Shown here piece after piece: positions 47,533-56,936 of a stretch of DNA of 64,000 nt. Made by a program: the position numbers and the translations under genes. Below the pieces are notes generated by a model that was given only the letters and a program-made list of their open reading frames with translations, was not told the origin of the DNA and searched no databases. How positions within the stretch are numbered: the stretch's first letter is position 1; the number at the start of each line of letters is the position of its first letter. This stretch comes from Turritopsis dohrnii (lineage: Eukaryota > Cnidaria > Hydrozoa > Anthoathecata > Oceaniidae): positions 372,001 through 436,000 of the forward strand of contig BQMF02000038.1 of assembly GCA_027922465.2 (NCBI GenBank). Reading direction: 5' to 3'.

Positions 47533-50500
47533 GGGATTGTTCACAAATGACGTCAACCATTTTTTCAAGATTTTTGAATGGTAAGTTTCCGATCAATGCA
47601 ACAGCATCGACGATGTTCGGATCGGATCCGCTGGTAATAACAGGTCTCCTCATCGAGCGGGTGCCTCTGATACACAATACGGTTGATCTGACAAGTGCCA
47701 ATGATAGCTTGGTGCGAAGCCAGTTCGAGATCACACTGTAAGGTAGGTTCTTTTTCTCCGACAACATCATACCAAGTGCACGAACAAAGCTTTCACACTC
47801 GCGTCCCATGCCTCCAGTAGCTGCAAACACAAGTGGTGTGAAGGATCCACCTTCCACATCGATGATACGGCGGTTGTATTGCCGTTTTTTCTCAGATTCG
47901 TTAGCAGCAAATGAAGATTTTAGGCTTTGAGTCGCATACCGCTGAGCGTATGGGTTGAAAACCCGAATGTCGAAAAATGCTCTTTGGCCCCTGACCCAAA
48001 ACCCTCTTGCGCTAACGTCTGATCTGGCTGCATCTGAGGTGATGGATGCTATTCCTAGTTGTTCTCCGGTAAGTTGCTCAAGTTCCGGTTCTATTTTAAC
48101 GTCTTTGCAAACTTCATTGACCATCTCTGCAATTGTGTCTCTCAGTTCGTTGTGACGTTGGTACACAAATCCACCTTTCGGACAGGATAGTGCGTGTTCT
48201 ACCGTGAAGGTTTTGCTGCATGCACAGTGTGATGGTAGAAACTTCATTGACCATCGGTATCTTGTTGCTATCGCATCGAAAACTTCCCGTTTGGTGAGAA
48301 GGAAATTTTCAGAAGCAAGAGGTAGCGCTGTCAGCCAGCTCGATGCTCCTGGTTGCTGTGCCAAAGCGTTCGCCTTGACTTGAAGTGATGACATTTCTGC
48401 TCTGATTAAATTCAGCTTCTCGGCGTTGTAACTGTCAAAGGAATGCTTTTTGACAGATTCGTTGCCGTTGCTTTTACCCTGACTTACTATGTCCTTGATC
48501 AGGGAGTTACACATCTTTAGTGAAGCCTGGTGTGTCATATCACCCATTTCAGCTAAATCTGGAACTGCAAGGCCACCAAGTTTCACAGGAAGTGATAACA
48601 GCTTTCGTTCTAACTCGCTGCAGATGTGTCCTTCAGTCAGCGATGGTATAAGGTGATGTCGGATTGCTTGTTCAACCGCTTGCAGTTCTTCGCCGATGTC
48701 CTTCATCACCCTTATGTGGTAGTTGAATTTACTTATGAACCCTCCGGTAAAAGCGGCATACACCGCATGTGGTTCTGATTTGGCAATTTCGCTCATCACC
48801 TTTATCTGATTTATCCAAGTTGAACATACTTTCTTTGCGTAACTGCGCTTAAATTGTGCTGTACCGACAACACCTCCGAGGTACTTGTGACCAGATGTCG
48901 AAATAATTACGTCAATCCCTCTGAAGATCCTGCGTACTTCTTCTTCTCGTTCTGGTTTGACGATCAGCCAGGACTTAATTGCTTTTGGATAGTATCCCAG
49001 CATAGGGCCGTATTTGCAAATATTTTCCCACCAATCTCGAAGTCTCAAAGCTTTCCCGACTCCAGCTAAATCATCTGCAAACGCCACGTGACTGACGTCA
49101 ACAGTTATTATGAAGTCCAATAGGAGCGCTATTCCGACGGCATAGATCGGCATCGCCATCGGGTCACCTTGTGTCGTTCCTTCGTCAGACTTCAGCTCTT
49201 GACCTCCGAGAACAAAAAGTCTCGATGGATTTCTATAGCAGTTTTCAACGTAGACAGCCATTGCAGGACATATGAATTTGATGTTGTGTAAGAGCACTTT
49301 CCTGTTAAGAACGTTAAAAGCGTTGGATGCGTCTACTAGAAGAATAGCGTCGGAACTTTCCTCTTCAAAAATTTTGTTCATTGCGTGGACTGCTGCTTCG
49401 CATCCAGATTTTTGTCCAGCACATAGTTGCAGCGGACCTGCAGCAGAAACGATGTCTGGCCTGATCACACCAATGATCACTTTTCCTATAATCCTTCGCA
49501 GGATCTCCCCAATTCCGATCGGGCGTATACCGGGTGATTTATCCAGTGGTATCAAACGACAGGCAAGGTACGCTTCCAAAGATCTTTCGTCCTGGTTGAT
49601 GAGTTCTTTACATAAAACTTTCGTCATCGCCGCAACAGCTCCTCTAAGGTCGTTTCCAACTTTGCCGAAACATCTGGACGCTAAAATTCGACGCCATCCG
49701 TCAGAGTCTAGACCCGATGGTCCAGCCGCCCCTCTTGTTTTCAGTGCCGCTTTCATCACAGCATCTTCATCAATTTCATCAAAAATGATATTCTCAAAGG
49801 ATGGAACATCACCATTCAGCAATACTTCTTTTTCAGCTTCTTTCCCGTCCGGGTGAAGTCTTTTCAAGGAGTTTATGGTCTCACTATTCATCTCAACAAT
49901 ACCAGCGGAAGGAGATTCATCTAGGAGTCGTAGTGCTGCTTGAACGTTCCCTTTCATCATGTGCTTTGCGAACCGCTTACTGAGACTTTCCTTTGATTCA
50001 GTTTTCAGAGAATGCATCCGTTGTTGAATAACTCTTGCTTCGCGGATTAGCTGATCAAAATTTCCCTCGGACCATAAATTTAAGCGTCGCCCAAGGAGTT
50101 CACTATGTTCTTTAGATTTCGAGCGATAATGTGGTTTCTGTAGTAAAAGCGCCGGCATACACATCAAGGCTTTTAGAGATATAAGGGATATATCCTGTGA
50201 TTTTCCAGTCCAACATTTAATCAAGCGAGTCATTTCTATAATAAAAGCTTTTCCAGCTTTTCCGGAAGGAAGCAAGAATAGGTTCTTCCTAAAGTGAACA
50301 ATCTCCTCGTAGCAGGAATTGATGGTTTGTTTCAGATCTCGGGCGTCAAGTTTACCCCATACACAAACATATTCAACAGGATAAGAGTCTGTTCTGATTT
50401 GCGCCAATGGACAAGACATTGAAACAGTGTTTTCAATGCTTTTGACCGTTGACGTCAATGAAGTGGCTTCTTTGTTTTGGTTGTTTTTCTTCTCACAAAA

Positions 50501-50827
50501 TTTTTGATGGTTTGTTCTCCCCGATTTTGTTGTAAATTCTCTGTCACATACGGAACATGAAAACATTGGTTGGAAGGATGGAAGAATCTTCGGTTTGTTA
50601 TCCGGTTCGGCTCTTTTCTTTTGATTTTGATCTTGTAAGGTTCCAGAAAAACATTCACTTGGGTTATGGATTTTCTGTGTTTGCGTAAGGTTTGTTGGTG
50701 CTATGTTTGCATTGTTCTTTCCAGTTCCCCCCAGTGAAACATCTGGTATTTGTGGAGGTATCGGCAAAGGATATCCGTTTGTTACCGACATAGAACATCC
50801 GTTCGTTGCATGAGGCGGCCCGTTCAT
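47513..50827 (-). CDS. R2-like reverse transcriptase with N-terminal zinc finger and restriction-like endonuclease
   Basis: An intact 1104-aa frame starting at the Met at 50827 (MNGPPHATNGCSM); the frame is open to 50875 but only from a TTG. Order: a C2HC finger (CSVCDREFTTKSGRTNHQKF then C, about residues 91-111). A thumbless linker follows, then the RT: RGAAGPSGLDSDGW, RPIGIGEILRRIIGKV, VDASNAFN (catalytic Asp about 499), EGTTQGDPMAMP, and VAFADD (about 583-586). A CxC-x7-H-x3-C knuckle (CACSKTFTVEHALSC) and a PD-(D/E)XK-like region (RSDVSARGF, RAFFDIRVFNP, KKRQYNRR) come next. This is the layout of R2/NeSL-type elements with a restriction-like endonuclease. Related RTs are abundant in marine invertebrate predictions. 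The last codons VDVICEQS are encoded by the terminal repeat, and the final LSTLKI and stop come from flanking DNA. Confidence 0.93.
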   Translation of the reverse strand: MNGPPHATNGCSMSVTNGYPLPIPPQIPDVSLGGTGKNNANIAPTNLTQTQKIHNPSECFSGTLQDQNQKKRAEPDNKPKILPSFQPMFSCSVCDREFTTKSGRTNHQKFCEKKNNQNKEATSLTSTVKSIENTVSMSCPLAQIRTDSYPVEYVCVWGKLDARDLKQTINSCYEEIVHFRKNLFLLPSGKAGKAFIIEMTRLIKCWTGKSQDISLISLKALMCMPALLLQKPHYRSKSKEHSELLGRRLNLWSEGNFDQLIREARVIQQRMHSLKTESKESLSKRFAKHMMKGNVQAALRLLDESPSAGIVEMNSETINSLKRLHPDGKEAEKEVLLNGDVPSFENIIFDEIDEDAVMKAALKTRGAAGPSGLDSDGWRRILASRCFGKVGNDLRGAVAAMTKVLCKELINQDERSLEAYLACRLIPLDKSPGIRPIGIGEILRRIIGKVIIGVIRPDIVSAAGPLQLCAGQKSGCEAAVHAMNKIFEEESSDAILLVDASNAFNVLNRKVLLHNIKFICPAMAVYVENCYRNPSRLFVLGGQELKSDEGTTQGDPMAMPIYAVGIALLLDFIITVDVSHVAFADDLAGVGKALRLRDWWENICKYGPMLGYYPKAIKSWLIVKPEREEEVRRIFRGIDVIISTSGHKYLGGVVGTAQFKRSYAKKVCSTWINQIKVMSEIAKSEPHAVYAAFTGGFISKFNYHIRVMKDIGEELQAVEQAIRHHLIPSLTEGHICSELERKLLSLPVKLGGLAVPDLAEMGDMTHQASLKMCNSLIKDIVSQGKSNGNESVKKHSFDSYNAEKLNLIRAEMSSLQVKANALAQQPGASSWLTALPLASENFLLTKREVFDAIATRYRWSMKFLPSHCACSKTFTVEHALSCPKGGFVYQRHNELRDTIAEMVNEVCKDVKIEPELEQLTGEQLGIASITSDAARSDVSARGFWVRGQRAFFDIRVFNPYAQRYATQSLKSSFAANESEKKRQYNRRIIDVEGGSFTPLVFAATGGMGRECESFVRALGMMLSEKKNLPYSVISNWLRTKLSLALVRSTVLCIRGTRSMRRPVITSGSDPNIVDAVALIGNLPFKNLEKMVDVICEQSLSTLKI

Positions 50828-51389
50828 CGCGATGGAACGCAGTGCAAATAAAAGTTTCAAAAACGAGCGTGACAAAAATCTGATAGATTTCTACTTTTAA
50901 ACAAACTGTTCACAAGTTAGCAGGTCTTTAATCAGCGTCTTAACGTTGAACGTGCCATCGTCTTGTGATACAAGTTTGATTAGTTTCCATGGATCATCAT
51001 TAACGTCCACCCGTCCGCCATCTTTCTAGCTCTCTTACCCCCCTCCCCTCAGTTGACGTCATCGTTTGAGAAGCCCCCCCCCCCCCCAAAACAAAACAAC
51101 TTCCATCCATCCCACTTGTCCTTTTGTATGTTAGTTTCTTACGCATTTTTAATAAGACGTGAATATATTTGCAATGATCTTCGTGTAATTTTTCTCTGAT
51201 CAAACTCCATCTGTGCTTATTGTTTTACGTTCGTGCATCACACGGACCACATCAACATCACATTCACATTCTTTTACTTAATTAGAAAAATCAAGGTTCT
51301 GCAAAATTGTGTGGGTTGACGTCAACTAGTATCACATCCCCTCCCCCCCCTCCCCCGTCAACCAGCGTCAATTTTAGTATAACCCCCCC

Positions 51390-51427
<38 letters not shown>

Positions 51428-51454
51428 CAGTTGACGTCATTTGTGAACAGTCCC
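47533..51454 (-). mobile_element. TIR-bounded element carrying the reverse transcriptase (3.9 kb)
   Basis: The ends are GGGATTGTTCACAAATGACG (47533, plus strand) and, on the minus strand from 51454, GGGACTGTTCACAAATGACG, an inverted repeat of about 25 bases. AAA lies on both outsides (47530-47532 and 51455-51457), consistent with the ATA duplication of the small derivative at 20843. Removing the element and one AAA restores a continuous ACGTCAGATT...AACGTTG periodic repeat. The only gene is the RT, running 5' to 3' from the right end to the left end and through it. This combination of TIRs, a short duplication and an RLE-type RT does not match the standard classes I know. Confidence 0.9.
50828..51453 (-). 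promoter_or_regulatory. 5' region of the RT element: G-rich tracts and repeated TTGACGTCA motifs
   Basis: Between the right terminus and the RT start codon, GTTGACGTCA or its variant occurs at the terminus (51429), at 51315 and at 51052, with a weaker GTCAACCAGCGTCAA at 51357. They are separated by very long C runs on the plus strand (34 or more Cs to 51424; others at 51340 and 51075), hence G runs on the RT sense strand. The TGACGTCA palindrome is a CREB/ATF-type site, and the G runs could form quadruplexes in DNA or transcript. Functional roles are inferred. Confidence 0.55.
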
Positions 51455-51540
51455 AAACCACGTCAGATTACAACGTCATAGCAACGTTGAAACAACGTCG
51501 AATAACGTTGTTTCAAGGTTGTTTCAATGTTGATAATGCT
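51455..51540. repeat. CAACGTTG-rich repeat, right half
   Basis: This continues the block at 47425-47532 beyond the RT insertion, with AACGTTGAAACAACGTCG and similar words, and fades out by about 51540. Confidence 0.75.
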
Positions 51541-51740
51541 AAAATTCAGCTAAGAATAGCTTCGTTTCATTTTATTGTCTGAACTGGTAGCCGAGTAGAT
51601 GATTCGTAATTTAATGTTGTTATTGACACAGATTTTCATCTTTAACAAAGTGGATAGCGGCTAACCCAAGGAACTAACCGACACACAAAAAACAATCTTA
51701 TTGTCACGCTGAAATTCTTTTGTCTTATTATAAGAACATA

Positions 51741-52234
51741 CTAGCCGCCAAGGCGGCGTCGCTCGCCGCCCATGTTCAGCCTGGGTTGACTTCACGAAAA
51801 ATAAAATTAAGGAATTGGCAACCGAAAGTGTCCCCATGTTGTAGAGCTCGAAAAACTGATCAAAAAAATGTATGGGATCGTTCCACTACGATCAACCGTT
51901 ACAGAGATATCATCGTTCAAAGATTTCGATGACGTCACAGACCCGTCCCCCGAAAAAATTAGACCCAAATTTTTCGTCACCCCATCGCCTGTATTGCGGA
52001 CCCCAAAAAACGTCAGTTATCCCTATTGGTTATCGAGATAATTTTCCCTAAACGTCGCGTTCGATTAGGGTCTCAATGCAATGGTTTCACACTGACGTCG
52101 CGCACAAGAAGAGAAATAATTTATGTGTGATCTTACATTGCTGACTCTCTTTCGCAGTTCACATCTACCATTTTGCGTGACTTACAAACAAACAAACAAA
52201 CGCACAAACAGAGAATCGGCTATTAATATATAGA
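51741..52234 (-). mobile_element. Helitron tandem array, unit 1 (3'-most)
   Basis: On the minus strand the 3' end is the hairpin GCCGCC-TT-GGCGGC followed by TAG, making CTAG then host T at 51740. The 5' end is TCTATATATTAATAGCCG at 52234, directly joined to the CTAG of the next unit. At 494 bp it is the shortest and most diverged unit. No Rep/helicase. Confidence 0.8.
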
Positions 52235-53292
52235 CTAGCCGCCAAGGCGGCGTCGCTCGCCGCCCATGTCCACCTGCTCTGTATCACTGTATCAATAAAC
52301 GTCAAATTTCCTTATAAACGGCTCGTACAACCAGAAGCAGATTCGAAGTCACAACCTCTGGTAAAACCAATCTTTTATCAGTGTAACAATACACTCAAAA
52401 CATATAGAGAGAAAACTTCAACTTTTTATTAGCTTTTGTTTTAAAAAAGTTACGCGCTCTAACATGGGTGCTATCAAACGTAAGGGGGGAAATGGTTTCT
52501 CTTCTTAAAAAGATCACACGGGAGGAGAGAAGAAAAGGCACGTGCTAAATGAATCAAGTGAATAAAAAAAAACGTTCGATCTGATATAAAATAAAATAGA
52601 TTAAAAGAAATCGATTAAAGACAACTATTATGACAAAAGCAAAACAAAATTTTTGTTTTATGATACTCTTCTTTTACCTATAGGTTTTTAAACATTTTGA
52701 TTACTCGAAAAAAAAGTTCACCCGTCTCAGACAGTCAGGCAAGGATACGTTAGGATACACTGGCAAACCGAGATGCTACCACATTCTGCCACGTGCTAAA
52801 TGAATAAAGAGAATAAAAAAAACGTTCGATCAGATTAAAATAGATTAAAAGAAATCGATTAAAAGAAATTAAGACAACTATTACGACAAAAGCCAAAAAA
52901 AAAAAAACATTTTGTTTTTATATGATACTCTTTTTTTACCTATTGGTTTTTAAACATTTTGATTGCTCAAAAAAAAAGTTCACCCAGTCAGGCAAGAGTT
53001 AGTGGCAAACCGAACATATGCTGCCACGTTCTGCCACTGCTGCTCTTTTTCCAAAATGTTTAATCAGTTAGTTTCTTTGTATTTAGTTGATGTACTGTTT
53101 TCAAAGCCAAGTCAACGTGGAATATAAAACTAACAATAATGATAAAAACACAACGTTATTCCTATTAGTTCATCAGCCAAAAAAAGTCACGTTCGATTGG
53201 GTTTGCAATGTATTTGCTTCGAACTCACGTCGCACACAAAAAAAGAAATAATTTCGCTCACAACTCAATCTACCATTTTGCGTGACTTACAA

Positions 53293-53324
<32 letters not shown>

Positions 53325-53347
53325 AGAATCGGCTATTAATATATAGA
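52235..53347 (-). mobile_element. Helitron tandem array, unit 2
   Basis: It has the same GCCGCCTTGGCGGCTAG 3' end and TCTATATATTAATAGCCG 5' end as unit 1, and abuts units 1 and 3 with no spacer. At 1113 bp it carries an internal duplication of about 240 bp (52555-52790 repeated at 52790-53035) that unit 3 lacks. Near the 5' end is a (CTGT)n run. Confidence 0.85.
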
Positions 53348-54158
53348 CTAGCCGCCAAGGCGGCGTCGCTCGCCGCCCATGTCCACCTGCTCTGTATCAC
53401 TGTATCAATAAACGTCAAATTTCCTTATAAACGGCTCGTACAACCAGAAGCAGATTCGAAGTCACAACCTCTGGAAAAACCAATCTTTTATCAGTGTAAC
53501 AATACACTCAAAACGTATAGAGAGAAAACTTCAACTTTTTATTAACTTTTGTTTAAAAAAAGTTACGCGCTCTAACATGGGTGCTATCAAACGTAAGGGG
53601 GAAATGGTTTCTCTTCTTAAAAAGATCACACGGGAGGAGAGAAGAAAAGGCACGTGCTAAATGAATCAAGTGAATAAAAAAAACGTTCGATCTGATATAA
53701 AATAAAATAGATTAAAAGAAATCGATTAAAGACAATTATTATGACAAAAGCAAAATAAAATTATTTTGTTTTATGATTGTGATTTTTACCTATAGGTTTT
53801 TAAACATTTTCATTACTCGAAAAAAAAGTTCACTCGTCTCAGACAGTCAGGCAAGGATACGTTAGGATACACTGGCAAACCGAGATGCTACCACGTTCTC
53901 CCACGGCTGCTTTTTGTCCAAAATGTTTTATCAGTTAGTTTCTTTGTATTTAGTTGATGTATTGTTTTCAAAGCCAAGTCAACGTGGAATATAAAACTAA
54001 CAAAATAATAAAAACGAAACGTTATTCCTATTAGTTCATCAGCCAAAAAAAGTCACGTTCGATTGGGGTTGCAATGTATTTGCTTCGAACTCACGTCGCA
54101 CACAAAAAAAGAAATAATTTCGCTCACAACTCAATCTACCATTTTGCGTGACTTACAA

Positions 54159-54199
<41 letters not shown>

Positions 54200-54221
54200 G
54201 AATCGGCTATTAATATATAGA
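53348..54221 (-). mobile_element. Helitron tandem array, unit 3 (5'-most)
   Basis: 874 bp, nearly identical to unit 2 apart from the single-copy middle. The 5' TC at 54221 is preceded on the minus strand by host A (54222), and the array's far end is followed by host T, so the whole three-unit array sits in one A/T site. A longer (CTGT)n run lies just inside the 5' end. Confidence 0.85.
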
Positions 54222-54291
54222 TTCACAATAATACTTAATCAATATCTTTCCACATCATACAATAACTACCACTTAAATAAATAGATAAAAT

Positions 54292-54488
54292 TTAATCATG
54301 TTGTAAGTCGTCGTCGTCGATGTCATTTCCCGCGTCGTCTCCTTCATCATTTGCAGCCTTATCTGAGATGGATTCCCGTGTCTTTCGGCCTCCACCGTCC
54401 ATGCGGTCTGGTGCATATTTCAGCTGGTCCATAATCACTAGACGAACCTTTGCTTTGGTAACTTTCTTGAAAGTATCCATTACAGCGG
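54292..54488 (-). CDS. Possible C-terminal exon of an unknown protein
   Basis: A strong acceptor (CTTTTATTTTAG) is followed by AVMDTFKKVTKAKVRLVIMD, QLKYAPDRMDGGGRKTRES and an acidic tail DIDDDDLQHD with a stop at 54292. Composition is clearly protein-like. No Met-led frame or upstream exon could be secured (the incoming phase is 2). The family is not recognised. It could be the last exon of a host gene whose other exons lie to the right. Confidence 0.35.
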
Positions 54489-54954
54489 CTAAAATAAAAG
54501 TACTTTTAAGTGATGCAGTCCAATTCATATGGTCATTCAGATCGATAATTATTTTAACCTTCCCTTATACTTTAAATCAAGTTAATGAATCTCACTTGTA
54601 ATCGCATCATATCAATAAGTTTCGACAAAGGATTCTTTTTTGACCGCCTTACGTTTTTGCCCACTTTTTTCTAAATTGTTCGACAGGATTTCGAACAAAA
54701 ATAATTATAGCAGACGGTTTCTACTTGTGGTTGCTTTCGAACTAACTGCTGTATTGTTATCTCCCATTGAATATGAAAACCAGCTGTTCTCCTCTACAAT
54801 TTTCGATCGAAAAATTTCGATTAAAAGTGACTGTAGTTGTTGTGTTGCGCAAAAAAACTACTCAGTTGTATAATAGGAAATATAAGTCGCATTTCGGTCT
54901 CAAAAATTGTAAGGGAAATCTTATAATTTGACCATGAACATCTTCAATTCATAA

Positions 54955-56933
54955 TAGTCAGGCAGCTACTTGCATAAAAAAATGAGAAACCATGCAAAGA
55001 AGGGGACAATCCAAAAGATAGTGAAATATGTTCTTTAGATAATCAGTATTAATAATTTTTTTATCGGAGCACCTAAAATTATTTATTAAACAAGTTATTA
55101 CAAAAAGAAAAATCACGCTATTCCAACAACAACAAACTAAAATTTCTCCGCCATCTTTCCTTCCTTCTAGACAAATCGGAAAATCGAAAGTACATATTCA
55201 GGGGGTGCAATATATGAAAAAAAATCATTCATTGTATCATTTAAAAAAACAAACAAACAAAACCCTTGTTACTTTTAAATAAAATGTTTTAAAAAAATAT
55301 ACGTTCGATGTCTTTGCTCAATGATTTCATAAAAAAATCTTTGTAACATTATTATTTTCAAAAATGTTAAACCCCCGTCTATTATTTCGAACGCTTAAAG
55401 ATTCCATTATGTCTGGGAAAAAACAGCAATGTTTTATGGGTGCACGAAAAGAAGAACAAAAAAAACTGTCGGCAGGAGAAGAGACGAAAGGTCTTCCTTT
55501 GTGCCAAACGACACTTTTTTTCATAGCTGCAATATTTTTTGGACGGTTTTGCTAGATTGATAAAAAGTGTTTCAGTGGTTTTCTTATGATATGAGAGCGA
55601 ATCATTTCTTTACCTTCTTTGAACACTTTTATTAATAAACAGCTGCCCGTTTCCAGGCCATTTTCCTATTCTTCTACCTTTGTTGGACTGTTCGTGCGAA
55701 TTGATAGATATTTTTAAGGAAAACCTTTTTACCACGTGCTTTACACCTTTTACCCATGAAAATATTTCTTGAATCCTTCTTAACTATAATTAAAAATTAT
55801 GAGGAGTGTGTTTTAGCCAATCTTGAAAACCGAAGTTTCTTGACCCCCCCCCAGCGCGTTCTATGGAGTTGGAAAAACTACAGCATTTAAGTTGTTGCAA
55901 GCTTCTGAAGAATTCAAAGCTACTTTTGCGTCATTCGGGAACTCTTTTGGCATCAACGCCACATTGCTCCAAAACAATGCGTTTGTCTTTGTCTGCGATA
56001 TGTACGCAGTTAAATGTAATGACACCAACGAAGCCCGTTGAAAAAAGTTTTGTTCGAGTCGCAAGGCTCCCGAACCACAGAAACTACTACCAACAAGAGA
56101 AGCTTTACTGTGTCATTGCAAGGGAGTGTCATATGTGACAGCAGTCATAGAGAGATCTCTCGAAAACAACCCCGAGATACCAAGTCCCATTGGTCATGGA
56201 TGGAAGATGGAGGCTGGTGTCTTAACCATTGACTGGAAGTTGCTTCCTGCAGCACCAGTCGACGTCATCGAGTTGATTTCCTGTAATTGCTCGAAATCAA
56301 AATGCCGCACCCAAGTATGCGATTATAGATCGCATGGCCTTGAATGCATTGATTTATGTGGTTGTGGCGAATGATGCAAAAAATTGAAATTTGATTATGA
56401 TACTTCTGATGAAGATAATGATGATGGCGATAGTGACAATGAAGGAAATCTTAGTGAATAATGTACATAATGCAGTTGGGCGCTATTTTTTTTTTTCGCA
56501 CCCCACTACTGCCATATTTGTTTACTAGTTGGCTCTTCATCACGGAGATAAAAAATAATCCTAAGCCTGACCTTAAAACATCCTAGAGAAGGAGAGTGAG
56601 GGGTGCGAAAAGGAAATCGCACCATGTAGTTGCAAGTCGTTTATCCCTAATAACTTTTTTTAGGTTCAAAATCACACCACGACATAACTGGGCTTTTAAT
56701 TCAGCATAAAAAAACCTATCGAATGATATAATAATACTTGTAAAATTTCGAAAAAAAATTTGGTTTTATTGTGTGTGACGTCATCAAAATAAAATCGTAC
56801 TGGACACGCCCAGTAAATAATTTCAGATATTCCGGTAATGATTTTCTAGTTCTAAGGGATGATCTAACAGTTCAAAGTAGTTTTACATTGTCCCTCTCAT
56901 TTCCAATTTTTTTTGCAAGTAGCTACCTGACTA
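54955..56933 (+). mobile_element. Academ-like DNA transposon, copy 2 (shortened, inverted relative to copy 1)
   Basis: The ends TAGTCAGGCAGCTACTTGCA and, on the other strand, TAGTCAGGTAGCTACTTGCA form a 20-bp inverted repeat with one mismatch. TAA is duplicated outside (54952-54954 and 56934-56936). It carries the 3' part of the same gene as copy 1 and the same downstream TGACGTCATCAAAA motif near 56776. The 5' two thirds of the gene is gone. An extra inverted pair (TTCGCACCCCAC at 56507, GTGAGGGGTGCGAA at 56597) lies downstream of the gene. Confidence 0.85.
55859..56461 (+). pseudogene. Academ-like transposase, C-terminal fragment with CXC tail
   Basis: The frame opens at FYGVGKTTAFKLLQAS, the helix-turn-helix end of the XPG-like domain, and passes through TLLQNNAFVFVCDMYAVKC to a TGA near 56037. 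After a one-base shift it continues KFCSSRKAPEPQKLLPTRE, EIPSPIGHGWKMEAGVL, and the Cys-rich CNCSKSKCRTQVCDYRSHGL. A second TGA at 56372 interrupts the CXC motif, and an acidic tail ends at 56461. It parallels the end of the copy 1 gene residue by residue. Clearly inactive. Confidence 0.85.
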
Positions 56934-56936
56934 TAA

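Noticed and set aside
49272..49856. 194-aa plus-strand frame inside the RT gene
   Set aside because: Antisense shadow of the RT coding sequence; no motif and no independent evidence.
51307..51582. Proline-rich plus-strand frame
   Set aside because: Translation of the poly-C runs in the RT element end.
53282..54284. Frames with RQTDRQTDRQTENRLLIYR
   Set aside because: Translation of the (ACAG)n run and Helitron 5' end, present in several frames and copies.
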